Source of the DNA: an uncultured Alphaproteobacteria bacterium
GTDB lineage: Bacteria; Pseudomonadota; Alphaproteobacteria; Caulobacterales; Parvularculaceae
NCBI GenBank assembly: GCA_902826095.1
Contig: CADEDN010000003.1
Span: 62,001-126,000 of the forward strand
Direction: 5' to 3'
Length of the DNA stretch: 64,000 nucleotides
Shown here: positions 35,859-43,487 of the stretch, one piece after another
How the letters are laid out: every line of letters starts with the position of its first letter
Numbering within the stretch: the stretch's first letter is position 1
Translations under genes and position numbers: made by a program
The notes under the pieces: model-generated
Databases searched by the model: none
The model's input: the letters and a program-made list of their open reading frames with translations, nothing else
What the model was told of the DNA's origin: nothing

Positions 35859-35984
35859 CGATAGCCCCGAAAACGCGAGAATCGAAGTCGGGGCGTCGAC
35901 GAGGCCGGCCCTGCCGCAACGAGCGTCGGCCGTGTCCCGGCCACGGGAGACGGCAGCGCTCGCGCGCAAAGCGCGACGCCTGTC

Positions 35985-36139
35985 AGATCTTCTCCCTTCC
36001 GGACTATGACCGTCGGCTCTGGAGTCTCACCAGATCCTGCTCTGCGATCAGGGCGGACCCTTATCGCTCGGCTCGCGGGCTGATCGGCTCGAAGGCCGAA
36101 TTACCGCCGGTGGGGACTTTCGCCCCGCCCCGAAGATCT
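35985..36139 (-). ncRNA. FMN riboswitch (RFN element)
   Basis: Read on the minus strand, this 155-base element shows the full RFN consensus: P1 AGATCTTC paired with GAAGATCT, then CGGGGCGGGGCGAAAG, CCCACCGGCGGTAAT, GCCCGCGAGC, GGATCTGGTGAGACTCCAGA, GCCGACGGTCATAGTCCGGA and GGGAGAAG. The six-stem junction therefore closes with a perfect 8-bp P1 helix. FMN binding normally turns off flavin synthesis or import genes. The mRNA continues 126 bases to the TonB receptor start. I see GC-rich hairpins there but no T-run, so the expression platform may act on translation or Rho. Confidence 0.95.
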
Positions 36140-36166
36140 TATCTCGCGGATTGAACCGCATCTGAC

Positions 36167-36195
36167 TATATAGCTGCAACGCAACATTGGATCAA
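36167..36195 (-). promoter_or_regulatory. Sigma-70-type promoter upstream of the FMN riboswitch
   Basis: On the minus strand TTGATC (36195-36190) and TATATA (36172-36167) are separated by exactly 17 bases. Transcription should start near 36160, about 20 bases before the riboswitch. Confidence 0.75.
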
Positions 36196-36234
36196 TGCGC
36201 GGCGCCAGCCGCGTTTTCTGGAACCGGATCGTCG

Positions 36235-37308
36235 ATGAAATCACCCCGCCGCCAACCCGCCGAATGGTCGGATCACGAAGCCGTCTGGATCGGCTGGCCG
36301 TCCGCCGCTGATCTGTGGGAGGAAAATCTCGGCCCGGCGCAAGGCGAGGTCGCCGAACTCATCAGCGCAATTTGCTTTCCCGATCCCGGCGACGAAAAAG
36401 GCGAACGTGTCCGCGGCGAGCGCGTCGAATTGCTGGTGAGGGGCGAGGAGGCGCGCGTCGCCGCCGAAGCGATGCGCCTTGGACTGCCTGATCCGACCAT
36501 GGTGCGTCTTCATGAAGCGCCGATCGGCGACATCTGGTTGCGCGACACCGGTCCGATTTTTGTCGAAGACGGCGCTGTCGGCCTGAGCGCCAGCGCCTTT
36601 CGCTTCAATGGCTGGGGCGGGAAATATCTGCTGCCGGAGGACGATCGCATTTCGTCGGTCATCGCCGACAAGGCGCGCGCGCGTCTCAGCCGCTTTGACG
36701 GCCTGATCGCCGAAGGAGGAGCGCTTGAGGTCGACGGCGAGGGGACCTGCATCACGACCCGCCAGTGTCTCCTCAACAAGAACCGCAATCCGACGCTCAG
36801 CGAGGCCGATGTCGAAGGCGTGTTGCACGAGGCGATCGGCGCGGAAAAGGTCATCTGGCTTGATCAGGGCATGATCGGCGACCACACCGACGGGCATGTC
36901 GACAATCTCGCGCGGTTCATCGCGCCTGGCAAAGTCGTCTGCATGAAGCCGACCGGCATTGTCGACGCCAACGCGAAGATTTACGCGGCGATCCGGAAGG
37001 CGCTCGCGGCGTCGACCGATGCGGCGGGCCGCAAGCTTGAGGTCATTGAACTGCCTTCGCCCGGACGGGCGGAGCTCAACGACAAAGTCGCGCCCGCGAG
37101 CCATATGAATTTTTACATCGCCAATCATTCGCTGGTGATGCCGTCCTATGGCGGCCTTACGGGCGAAGACGAAACCGCGCTTGAGTGCCTTGAAATCCTT
37201 GAACAGCATGTTGACCGGCCGCATTTTTATGCGATCGATTCCTCGCATCTCCTGTCGGGCGGCGGATCGTTTCATTGTATCAGCCAGCAGCAGCCGAGGA
37301 AATCGTAA
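36235..37308 (+). CDS. Agmatine deiminase family protein
   Basis: The 357-residue protein has the peptidylarginine/agmatine deiminase fold. It has PAEWSDHEAVWIGWP at the N-terminus, IGDIWLRDTGPIF, EGGALEVDGEGTCITTRQCLLNKNRNP, the catalytic-pair region DHTDGHVDN, and the nucleophilic Cys at residue 348 in GGGSFHCI. It should convert agmatine to N-carbamoylputrescine and ammonia, a step in polyamine synthesis. I chose ATG 36235, since the sequence from 36187 is not family-like. Promoter elements lie on the opposite strand in the shared upstream region. Confidence 0.9.
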   Translation: MKSPRRQPAEWSDHEAVWIGWPSAADLWEENLGPAQGEVAELISAICFPDPGDEKGERVRGERVELLVRGEEARVAAEAMRLGLPDPTMVRLHEAPIGDIWLRDTGPIFVEDGAVGLSASAFRFNGWGGKYLLPEDDRISSVIADKARARLSRFDGLIAEGGALEVDGEGTCITTRQCLLNKNRNPTLSEADVEGVLHEAIGAEKVIWLDQGMIGDHTDGHVDNLARFIAPGKVVCMKPTGIVDANAKIYAAIRKALAASTDAAGRKLEVIELPSPGRAELNDKVAPASHMNFYIANHSLVMPSYGGLTGEDETALECLEILEQHVDRPHFYAIDSSHLLSGGGSFHCISQQQPRKS

Positions 37309-37329
37309 GCGCGAAGCTGTCGAGGCGGC

Positions 37330-39849
37330 ATGACCGAAGAAAAGCCGGGACGTCCGCTTCAACGAACGGGCCTCACCGAGGCGGAGGCCCAGCGCCGGCT
37401 CGAGGCCGAGGGCCATAATGAACTTCCCCGTGGCGGGAAACGGTCTGTCCTCGCCATCATCGGTGAGGTCGTCCGAGAACCGATGCTGGCGCTTCTCGTC
37501 GCCGGCGGCGTCATCTATTTCCTGATCGGCGACCGGACGGAGGCGAGCATGCTGCTTGCTTTCGCGTCGCTCTCGATCATCATCACCGTCATTCAGGAAA
37601 CCCGCACCGAACGCGTCCTCGAAGCGCTGCGGGACCTGACGAGCCCGCGCGCGCTGGTCATCCGCGACGCAGAGCGCAAGCGCATCGCCGGGCGCGACGT
37701 CGTGCGCGGCGATCTTGTCGCGCTCGGCGAGGGCGACCGCGTCCCCGCCGACGGCCTGCTGCTCGAGAGCGCCAATCTGCAGGCGGATGAATCGCTGCTG
37801 ACCGGCGAGTCGGTCGCCGTCGACAAGGCGCTCACCGACCATGTTTTTTCCGGGTCGCTGATCGTGCGCGGCGCCGCTCTTGCGGAAGTGACGGCGACCG
37901 GCGCTCGGAGCGAAATCGGCAAGATCGGCGCGTCGCTGCACGCGCTCGATTTCGAGCCGCCGCGCATGCAGGCGGAGATGCGCCGCCTTGTGCGGATTTT
38001 CGGCCTGATCGGCGGCGCGGCGAGCGTCGCGGCGATCCTTCTTTACGGATTTCTTCGCGGCGGATGGCTCGACGCTTTGCTCGCCGGCATCGCGCTCGGC
38101 ATGTCGATGCTGCCGGAGGAGTTTCCGGTGGTGCTGACGGTCTTCATGGCGATGGGGGCCTGGCGCATTTCGCGCGCGCGCGTCTTGACGCGCAAGGCGG
38201 CGGCGATCGAGTCGCTTGGGGCGGCGACCGTTCTGTGCACCGACAAGACGGGAACGCTCACGGAAAACCGGATGAGCGTCGAAGCGCTGGCGGATCCCTC
38301 AGGCGTTATTGCGCGCCGACAGAGCGGGCGCTTCGCCGAACCGGCCGCCGCCTTGCGCGAGATGGCTTCGATCGCGTCGCTGGCCTCGGCGCCGGAGCCG
38401 TTCGATCCGATGGAAAAGGCGTTTCACGCCCTGTCCGACGAAATCAGCGGCGCGAATCCCAAGCGGACCTTCGTCCGCGCTTATGGGCTCCAGCCAGACC
38501 TTCTCGCCGTGACGCAAGTCTGGCGCGAGACGGACGGACGGCTGGCCGTCGCCGCGAAGGGCGCGCCGGAAGCGATCCTCAGCCTCTGCAATCTGACCGA
38601 GAGCGAACGAGCAAAGGCCTTTGAGACCGTCAACACCCTCGCCGCGGAGGGCTTGCGCGTGCTGGCGCTCGCACGCGCCGCCTTCGATGATGTGAGCCTG
38701 CCGGAGACGCCACTCGGTTTCAGATTTCACTATCTCGGCCTTGCAGGGCTTGCCGATCCCCTGCGCAAGACCGCCGCGGCCGCGGTCGCCGAATGCCGGG
38801 GCGCCGGCGTTCGCGTCGTCATGATCACCGGGGACTACCCGGCGACCGCGCGCGCCATCGCGGAACAGGCTGGCATCGACGGCGCGGCGATCGTCTCCGG
38901 CGACGACATCGCAACCATGAGCGACGCCATGCTCGCCGACGCCGCCAGAACCGCCAATGTCTTCGCGCGCGTTCGTCCCGAACAGAAACTCCGGATCGTC
39001 GAGGCGCTGAAGGCGGATGGAGAAATCGTCGCGATGACCGGGGACGGCGTCAATGACGCGCCGGCGCTCAAAGCCTCTCATATCGGCGTCGCCATGGGCG
39101 GGCGCGGCACCGATGTCGCCCGCGAGGCGGCGTCGATCGTTCTTCTTGATGATGATTTTGGCGCGATCGTCAAAACCCTGCGGCTTGGCCGGCGCATCCA
39201 TGACAATCTTCGGAAAGCGACCGCCTTCATTCTCTCCGTCCACGTTCCGATCGCCGGCATGGCGCTCCTCCCGCTCGTCACCGGACTGCCGATCGTTTTC
39301 GGGCCGGTGCATATCGCGTTTCTTGAGATGGTGATCGACCCCGTCTGTTCGCTCGTTCTCGAAGCCGAGCGCGAGGAAGGAAACCTCATGAAGCGGCCGC
39401 CGCGCCCGCCCCGCGAGCCGCTGCTGACGCGCCGGCTGGCGTTATGGAGCCTCATCGAAGGGTTGATCGCCTTCGGCGTGATCGCCGCGGTCTATTATTG
39501 GGCGCTTTCCGGCGGCGGCGCGGATAATGCGGTGCGCGCCGTCGCTTTCCTTGCGCTCGTCGCCGTCGTGTTCGCGCTGATCTTCGTCAATCGGTCCTAT
39601 GGCGCTTCGGTTCTGCGGGCCCTCTTTAATCCGAACCGGGCGCTCGCCGCCGTCGCGGCCTTTGTCGCGATGGTCATGACCTTGACCATGACCGTCGCGC
39701 CGGTGCGCGACCTTTTCAAGTTCGACACGCTCGCGCCGATGGAAATCGCCGTTGCGGCGTCCGCCGGCGCCTTCGTGCTGGCGCTCCTCGAACTCGCAAA
39801 ATTAGCAGCTTCCGGGTTTAATGCGCGGCGGCGCCCCAGACCTTCTTGA
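37330..39849 (+). CDS. P-type cation-transporting ATPase (P2-like)
   Basis: The 839-residue protein has an N-terminal cation ATPase domain (LTEAEAQRRLEAEGHNELP), two N-terminal helices, the actuator with LTGES, the transport-helix motif LPEEFP, phosphorylation Asp D305 in DKTGTLTENRM, KGAPEAIL, and MTGDGVNDAPALK, followed by six C-terminal helices. This is the P2 (Ca2+/H+-like) layout. The PEEFP in place of PEGLP marks a less-studied subgroup, so the ion, possibly Ca2+ or Mn2+, cannot be named. Its 3' end overlaps msrA on the other strand by 32 bases. Confidence 0.9.
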   Translation: MTEEKPGRPLQRTGLTEAEAQRRLEAEGHNELPRGGKRSVLAIIGEVVREPMLALLVAGGVIYFLIGDRTEASMLLAFASLSIIITVIQETRTERVLEALRDLTSPRALVIRDAERKRIAGRDVVRGDLVALGEGDRVPADGLLLESANLQADESLLTGESVAVDKALTDHVFSGSLIVRGAALAEVTATGARSEIGKIGASLHALDFEPPRMQAEMRRLVRIFGLIGGAASVAAILLYGFLRGGWLDALLAGIALGMSMLPEEFPVVLTVFMAMGAWRISRARVLTRKAAAIESLGAATVLCTDKTGTLTENRMSVEALADPSGVIARRQSGRFAEPAAALREMASIASLASAPEPFDPMEKAFHALSDEISGANPKRTFVRAYGLQPDLLAVTQVWRETDGRLAVAAKGAPEAILSLCNLTESERAKAFETVNTLAAEGLRVLALARAAFDDVSLPETPLGFRFHYLGLAGLADPLRKTAAAAVAECRGAGVRVVMITGDYPATARAIAEQAGIDGAAIVSGDDIATMSDAMLADAARTANVFARVRPEQKLRIVEALKADGEIVAMTGDGVNDAPALKASHIGVAMGGRGTDVAREAASIVLLDDDFGAIVKTLRLGRRIHDNLRKATAFILSVHVPIAGMALLPLVTGLPIVFGPVHIAFLEMVIDPVCSLVLEAEREEGNLMKRPPRPPREPLLTRRLALWSLIEGLIAFGVIAAVYYWALSGGGADNAVRAVAFLALVAVVFALIFVNRSYGASVLRALFNPNRALAAVAAFVAMVMTLTMTVAPVRDLFKFDTLAPMEIAVAASAGAFVLALLELAKLAASGFNARRRPRPS

Positions 39850-40444
39850 CGCGCGCGTCGCGGCCGCAGGATGTCCGGTAATATTTGTACCGCAACGGAT
39901 TCTTGGCGTGATAATCTTGGTGATAGGTCTCGGCGAGCCAGAAGGCGGACCGGTCAAGCGCCGGCGTCACGATCTTCCGGCCAAGGACTTTCTCGGCCTC
40001 GGCGATCGACGCCTTGGCCGCCGCCCATTCGTCGGCATTCGCCGCGAACACCGCCGTCGTGTAGGCGTGACCGCGATCGCAGAACTGGCCGCCGTCGTCG
40101 AGCGGATCGATGTGCCGAAGATGATAGTCGACGAGCTTTCGATAGGAGACGACCGCCGGATCATAGGTCACCTGCACCGCTTCAAGGTGGCCTTCGTGGT
40201 CTTCGTAAGTCGGGTTTTCCTTCAGCCCGCCCGAATAGCCGGAGACGACATCTTCAACGCCTTCAAGCTTCTCGAAGTCGGATTCAACGCACCAGAAACA
40301 ACCCCCGGCGAAGACCGCCGTCGCAAGGGCTGTGGGCGCCGTCGCCGAAAGGGGAGCGGCCGCGTCCGCGTCGCCGCGCGCGGCGAACCAAAGCAATCCC
40401 GTCGCCAGCGCAATCGCCAGCGCCGACAGTAAAATCCGCACCAT
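39818..40444 (-). CDS. msrA: Peptide methionine sulfoxide reductase MsrA (membrane-anchored or secreted)
   Basis: ATG 40444, with GGAAAG 6 bases upstream, gives 208 residues. An N-terminal hydrophobic helix (residues 2-22) suggests export or anchoring, unlike cytosolic MsrA. The catalytic Cys is C49 in GGCFWC, and EGHLEAVQV, GQFCDRGHAYTTAV and a C-terminal RTSCGRDAR resolving Cys are present. It reduces methionine-S-sulfoxide in proteins, here probably in the periplasm. It converges on the P-type ATPase with a 32-base overlap. Confidence 0.92.
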   Translation of the reverse strand: MVRILLSALAIALATGLLWFAARGDADAAAPLSATAPTALATAVFAGGCFWCVESDFEKLEGVEDVVSGYSGGLKENPTYEDHEGHLEAVQVTYDPAVVSYRKLVDYHLRHIDPLDDGGQFCDRGHAYTTAVFAANADEWAAAKASIAEAEKVLGRKIVTPALDRSAFWLAETYHQDYHAKNPLRYKYYRTSCGRDARVKKVWGAAAH

Positions 40445-40641
40445 GATCAGCTTTCCATTCATCCCCCGGACTATACGGCACGAAATCCGCGCTCGCGAGG
40501 CGGCTCACGCGCATGTCATGACTCATAAGCGCCGTTCGCGATCTCGTGACCAGCGGCGAAAGGCGGTAATTTGCAGCGCATTTACCAAGAATTTTGCAAA
40601 AGTTTTAACGGGCGCTCGCGCAAAACCTTCCAATCGGCGGC

Positions 40642-41262
40642 GTGAAAGGTCGGTTGGTGCGGTTTCTTGCGTCCTTCTTACTGTTCCTGCTCGCGGCACA
40701 GCCTGCCGCCGCGGCGACGACCGTTTACGCGACTGGCGTTTCGAGCCAATCCGGCGTCGTTTCCAACCTGGCGAACGGCTTTGGGCCGGCGAACGGCGCC
40801 GCGGCTGACATTGGCGGCGCAGTCACATTTTTCGGATTCACGATCGGGCAGGCGGGACAAGTCGTCTATTCGTTTGGCCAGGCGCTTTCGGGCGCTGGAC
40901 TACAACTGACGGGGCTCGGCGGCGGACCCGGCGTTCCCGCCGTGCGCATCTCGATCGGCGAAATCGTCGGCGGCGTCGCGACTTTTTCGACCGAAGTCGC
41001 GTTCGCCGGCGGCGCGGGAATCTTCAATTTCGACCTTTCGACCCAATGTTCCGCGATTTCGCTGACGGGCTGCTCGCTCTTGCGCATTCGCACGCTCGGC
41101 GGCTTTGGGCGGGGTCCGTTTCACCTTGACGGCGTTTCCGGCGTCGCTGCGGCGCCGGAGCCTGCCGCCTGGGCGTTAATGCTCTTCGGATTCGCCGGCG
41201 TCGCCTGGCGGCTGAAACGCCAGCGCGCGGCGGCGCCCGCTCTTGTGCGAATTAACGGCTGA
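40642..41262 (+). CDS. PEPxxWA-CTERM sorted secreted protein, copy 1
   Basis: The 206-residue secreted protein has a signal peptide cut near PAAAAT and a C-terminal sorting signal: PEPAAW near residue 172, a hydrophobic helix, and a basic tail RLKRQR. This PEPxxWA-CTERM signal is recognised by an exosortase. The middle domain is beta-rich with two Cys (C136 and C144) and matches the downstream copy, as in CSLLRI and LDGVSGV. The function is unknown, likely a surface or extracellular matrix protein. GTG 40642 is kept; GTG 40657 (preceded by AAGG) is an alternative. Confidence 0.8.
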   Translation: MKGRLVRFLASFLLFLLAAQPAAAATTVYATGVSSQSGVVSNLANGFGPANGAAADIGGAVTFFGFTIGQAGQVVYSFGQALSGAGLQLTGLGGGPGVPAVRISIGEIVGGVATFSTEVAFAGGAGIFNFDLSTQCSAISLTGCSLLRIRTLGGFGRGPFHLDGVSGVAAAPEPAAWALMLFGFAGVAWRLKRQRAAAPALVRING

Positions 41263-41370
41263 TCAATAGAATTGTTAAGGCGGCGGAAAGCTCCCTTTAA
41301 ATCCTCCTAACTAATCTCGACCCTGCTGAAAGAGGGGGGCGTGGCGACGTCACGTCCAAGGAGTATGGCC

Positions 41371-41985
41371 ATGACCATGGCGACCCGAATTGTCATCGTT
41401 GCGCTCGCAGCGATGTTGGCTGCGTTCCCGGCGCGCGCAGCGACCACGATCTATGCAGCGTCGGTCTTAAGCCAGACAAATGTCACGAACGCCAATGGGG
41501 CTCTGTTCGCCCCCGACGGCAATGCGGCGACAATTCTGTCGGGCGGCGAACTCGTGCTGCAATACGTCCATCCGCTGACCGGACAAGGGTTCGCGGCGAC
41601 GCTTCTCGCCCTGCCGACATCGCCGGCATTCAACTTCCTGTCGATCTCGGTCGGTGAAATCATCGGCGGCGTCGCGACTTTCTCGGCTGGCGCATCCCCG
41701 TTCGTCGACATGGGCGCGGGCGGCGTGATCAACCTCGACCTGACGGCGCTTTGCGCAACCGTGTCGGCGACAGGCTGTTCGCTGGTGCGCATCCAGAACC
41801 TCGCCTCGTTCGGCACGCCAGGGGCGTTGCTTGACGGCGTCAGCGGCGTCACGAACGCGCCGGAACCGGCCGCCTGGGCGTTGATGATGCTCGGTTTCGC
41901 CGGCATCGGCTGGCGGCTGAAGACGGCGCGAAAACGCATTCTCAATGCGACGTCAAGAACGTCGCTCGGATCCGCTTTCGCCTGA
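41371..41985 (+). CDS. PEPxxWA-CTERM sorted secreted protein, copy 2 (paralogue)
   Basis: ATG 41371 has AAGGAG 7 bases upstream and gives 204 residues. Signal peptide cleavage is near PARAAT. It shares the first copy's core: signal end AATTIYA, SVGEIIGGVATFS, CSLVRI with LLDGVSGV, and NAPEPAAWALMMLGFAGIGWRLK with a basic tail. The two copies lie head to tail, 108 bases apart, and probably arose by duplication. A terminator follows. The function is unknown, and the exosortase that would process it is not in the window. Confidence 0.85.
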   Translation: MTMATRIVIVALAAMLAAFPARAATTIYAASVLSQTNVTNANGALFAPDGNAATILSGGELVLQYVHPLTGQGFAATLLALPTSPAFNFLSISVGEIIGGVATFSAGASPFVDMGAGGVINLDLTALCATVSATGCSLVRIQNLASFGTPGALLDGVSGVTNAPEPAAWALMMLGFAGIGWRLKTARKRILNATSRTSLGSAFA

Positions 41986-42030
41986 AGCTGACAAGTCCCC
42001 CGCCGTTCAATCCCCTCCGAACGGCAAACC

Positions 42031-42068
42031 GAACCGCCCGGCTGACCCCGCCGGGCGGTTCATTTTTT
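42031..42068 (+). terminator. Rho-independent terminator after the PEP-CTERM pair
   Basis: A 12-bp perfect stem (GAACCGCCCGGC at 42031-42042, GCCGGGCGGTTC at 42050-42061) is followed by T6 at 42063-42068. The T-run overlaps the last codons of the convergent gene. Confidence 0.93.
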
Positions 42069-42605
42069 GTCAGCAGTCTGACGTTTCCATACATATTTGC
42101 GCCTAGGAGTCCAGGCGCCATCAACGATATCAAAGCTCTCGGTCACGTGTGTCGCCGCATCGGGAAAAGTCGCGCGATGGCCTTCACGCCGCGACGCGCC
42201 GTCCGCCTGATAAAACATCTGGTCCGTGACTGAGACGCCGCCGTCCCTCTTTATGGAGCCGGTTCCGAGCGCGCCGCCCCAGCTGAACTGGTCAAGCACG
42301 GCCTCCTGGCGGCCGGGATGCCAATATTGCCGAAATTCCCAGAAATTGGGCGTTTCTGTTCCGTCTTTCAGTCCGAACAGCCGGCCGGTCATGGTCGCGC
42401 CGTCAAAACCGGACTTCCATTCAATCACATAGGCGTCGAATGGCTCAGTCTCGCTCTTGTAGCCGCTATTATCGGCGACCCAGCGTCCGCTTTCGGCGGC
42501 GAGCGTTTTTATTTCGTCGAGAAACCAACCGGGCGCGCCCGCCTCTGATTCCGCCCGAGCGGGCGAAATGAAAAACATGAAAAGCAGGGCGAGTACGCTG
42601 CGCAT
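42060..42605 (-). CDS. Secreted protein of unknown function
   Basis: The 181-residue protein starts at ATG 42605 after AAAGGGAG, with a signal peptide ending FFISPARA. The mature domain is beta-rich and aromatic: FDAYVIEWKSGFDGATMTGRLFGL, PNFWEFRQYWHPGRQEAVLDQFSWGGALGTG, and KYVWKRQTADKK. The pattern is reminiscent of lipocalin-like DUF1579-type folds but I cannot assign it. Its last codons run through the T-run of the convergent terminator. A longer frame to 42782 is not supported. Confidence 0.78.
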   Translation of the reverse strand: MRSVLALLFMFFISPARAESEAGAPGWFLDEIKTLAAESGRWVADNSGYKSETEPFDAYVIEWKSGFDGATMTGRLFGLKDGTETPNFWEFRQYWHPGRQEAVLDQFSWGGALGTGSIKRDGGVSVTDQMFYQADGASRREGHRATFPDAATHVTESFDIVDGAWTPRRKYVWKRQTADKK

Positions 42606-42711
42606 GATGGCTCCCTTTGGGGATTTGCGCCAACCGCGCCCAGATATGAGCGGAAGCGCAAGGGCTTTTCGCCGGAACGCAATCTTCCTGCGGTGAACGG
42701 AGAGCCGCCGT

Positions 42712-43479
42712 TCAGTCGAGACCTTCGTCTTCGATGTTGAGGACAAGCCCGCAGGCCTTGCAGTGCACCGCATCGTGATCATGGCGCGTCAGGCCGCAAT
42801 CCGGGCATTTGAAATCGACCTTGCTCGGACGGAACATCGTCTGCACGAGCCGCAAGAACAGCGAAACGCCGACGATCATCATCAAGGATGCGAGAAGGCG
42901 GCCCCACGTTCCCTTGAGCGTAATGTCGCCATAGCCTGTCGTCGTCATCGTCGTCACGGTATAATAGAATGCGTCGACGTAATTGGCGATCTGGTCATTG
43001 GAAGATCGCTGCGTCTCATAAACGAGCGCCGTCGCGATAAACAGGAAAATGCCGAGATTGATCGCGGCCAGAATTGTTCGTTCATTGCGCCGCAAGAAGG
43101 GACTATTCGGCCGCGATCGCGTGAAGACGCTGTAGGCGCGGATCAGGCGCAGCAGCCGCAACACGCGCAAAAACGCGAATCCCTCGCCGAGAATGGGGAC
43201 CAGCAGCGAGACGACGACGACCATGTCGACGAGCATAAACGGATTGAAAAACTCCCTTTTCGGCGACCGGCTGGCGGCGAGGCGGGCGATGAGTTCAAGC
43301 AGAATCGCGACGCCGATCGCGATGTCGATCGCTTCGATCAGCGGCGATCCTGGAAAAAAGGAGGAAGCGACGAGGAACACGATCGTCGCGATGTCGAACG
43401 TCGCCAGCGCGACATGAAAGCGCCGCGTCGCCTCGTCATCGCCGCGGTAAAGCGAGCGCAGAGATGTGAGAATTCTCAT
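42712..43479 (-). CDS. Voltage-gated-type K+ channel with C-terminal zinc ribbon
   Basis: The 255-residue protein has S1-S4 and a pore: S4 with regular arginines FLRVLRLLRLIRAYSVF (103-119), and selectivity filter TTGYGD at 180-185 within TMTTTGYGDITLKG. After S6 there is a zinc-ribbon tail with C225-x2-C228 and C240-x2-C243, spaced by His-rich TRHDHDAVH. Such a ribbon is unusual for a bacterial KvAP-like channel. It is probably a membrane K+ channel with a cytoplasmic metal-bound domain. It lies 8 bases downstream of purB on the same strand. Confidence 0.9.
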   Translation of the reverse strand: MRILTSLRSLYRGDDEATRRFHVALATFDIATIVFLVASSFFPGSPLIEAIDIAIGVAILLELIARLAASRSPKREFFNPFMLVDMVVVVSLLVPILGEGFAFLRVLRLLRLIRAYSVFTRSRPNSPFLRRNERTILAAINLGIFLFIATALVYETQRSSNDQIANYVDAFYYTVTTMTTTGYGDITLKGTWGRLLASLMMIVGVSLFLRLVQTMFRPSKVDFKCPDCGLTRHDHDAVHCKACGLVLNIEDEGLD

Positions 43480-43487
43480 CGCCGCAT

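Noticed and set aside
36241-37941. 566-residue minus-strand open frame
   Set aside because: Antisense shadow of the agmatine deiminase and P-type ATPase genes.
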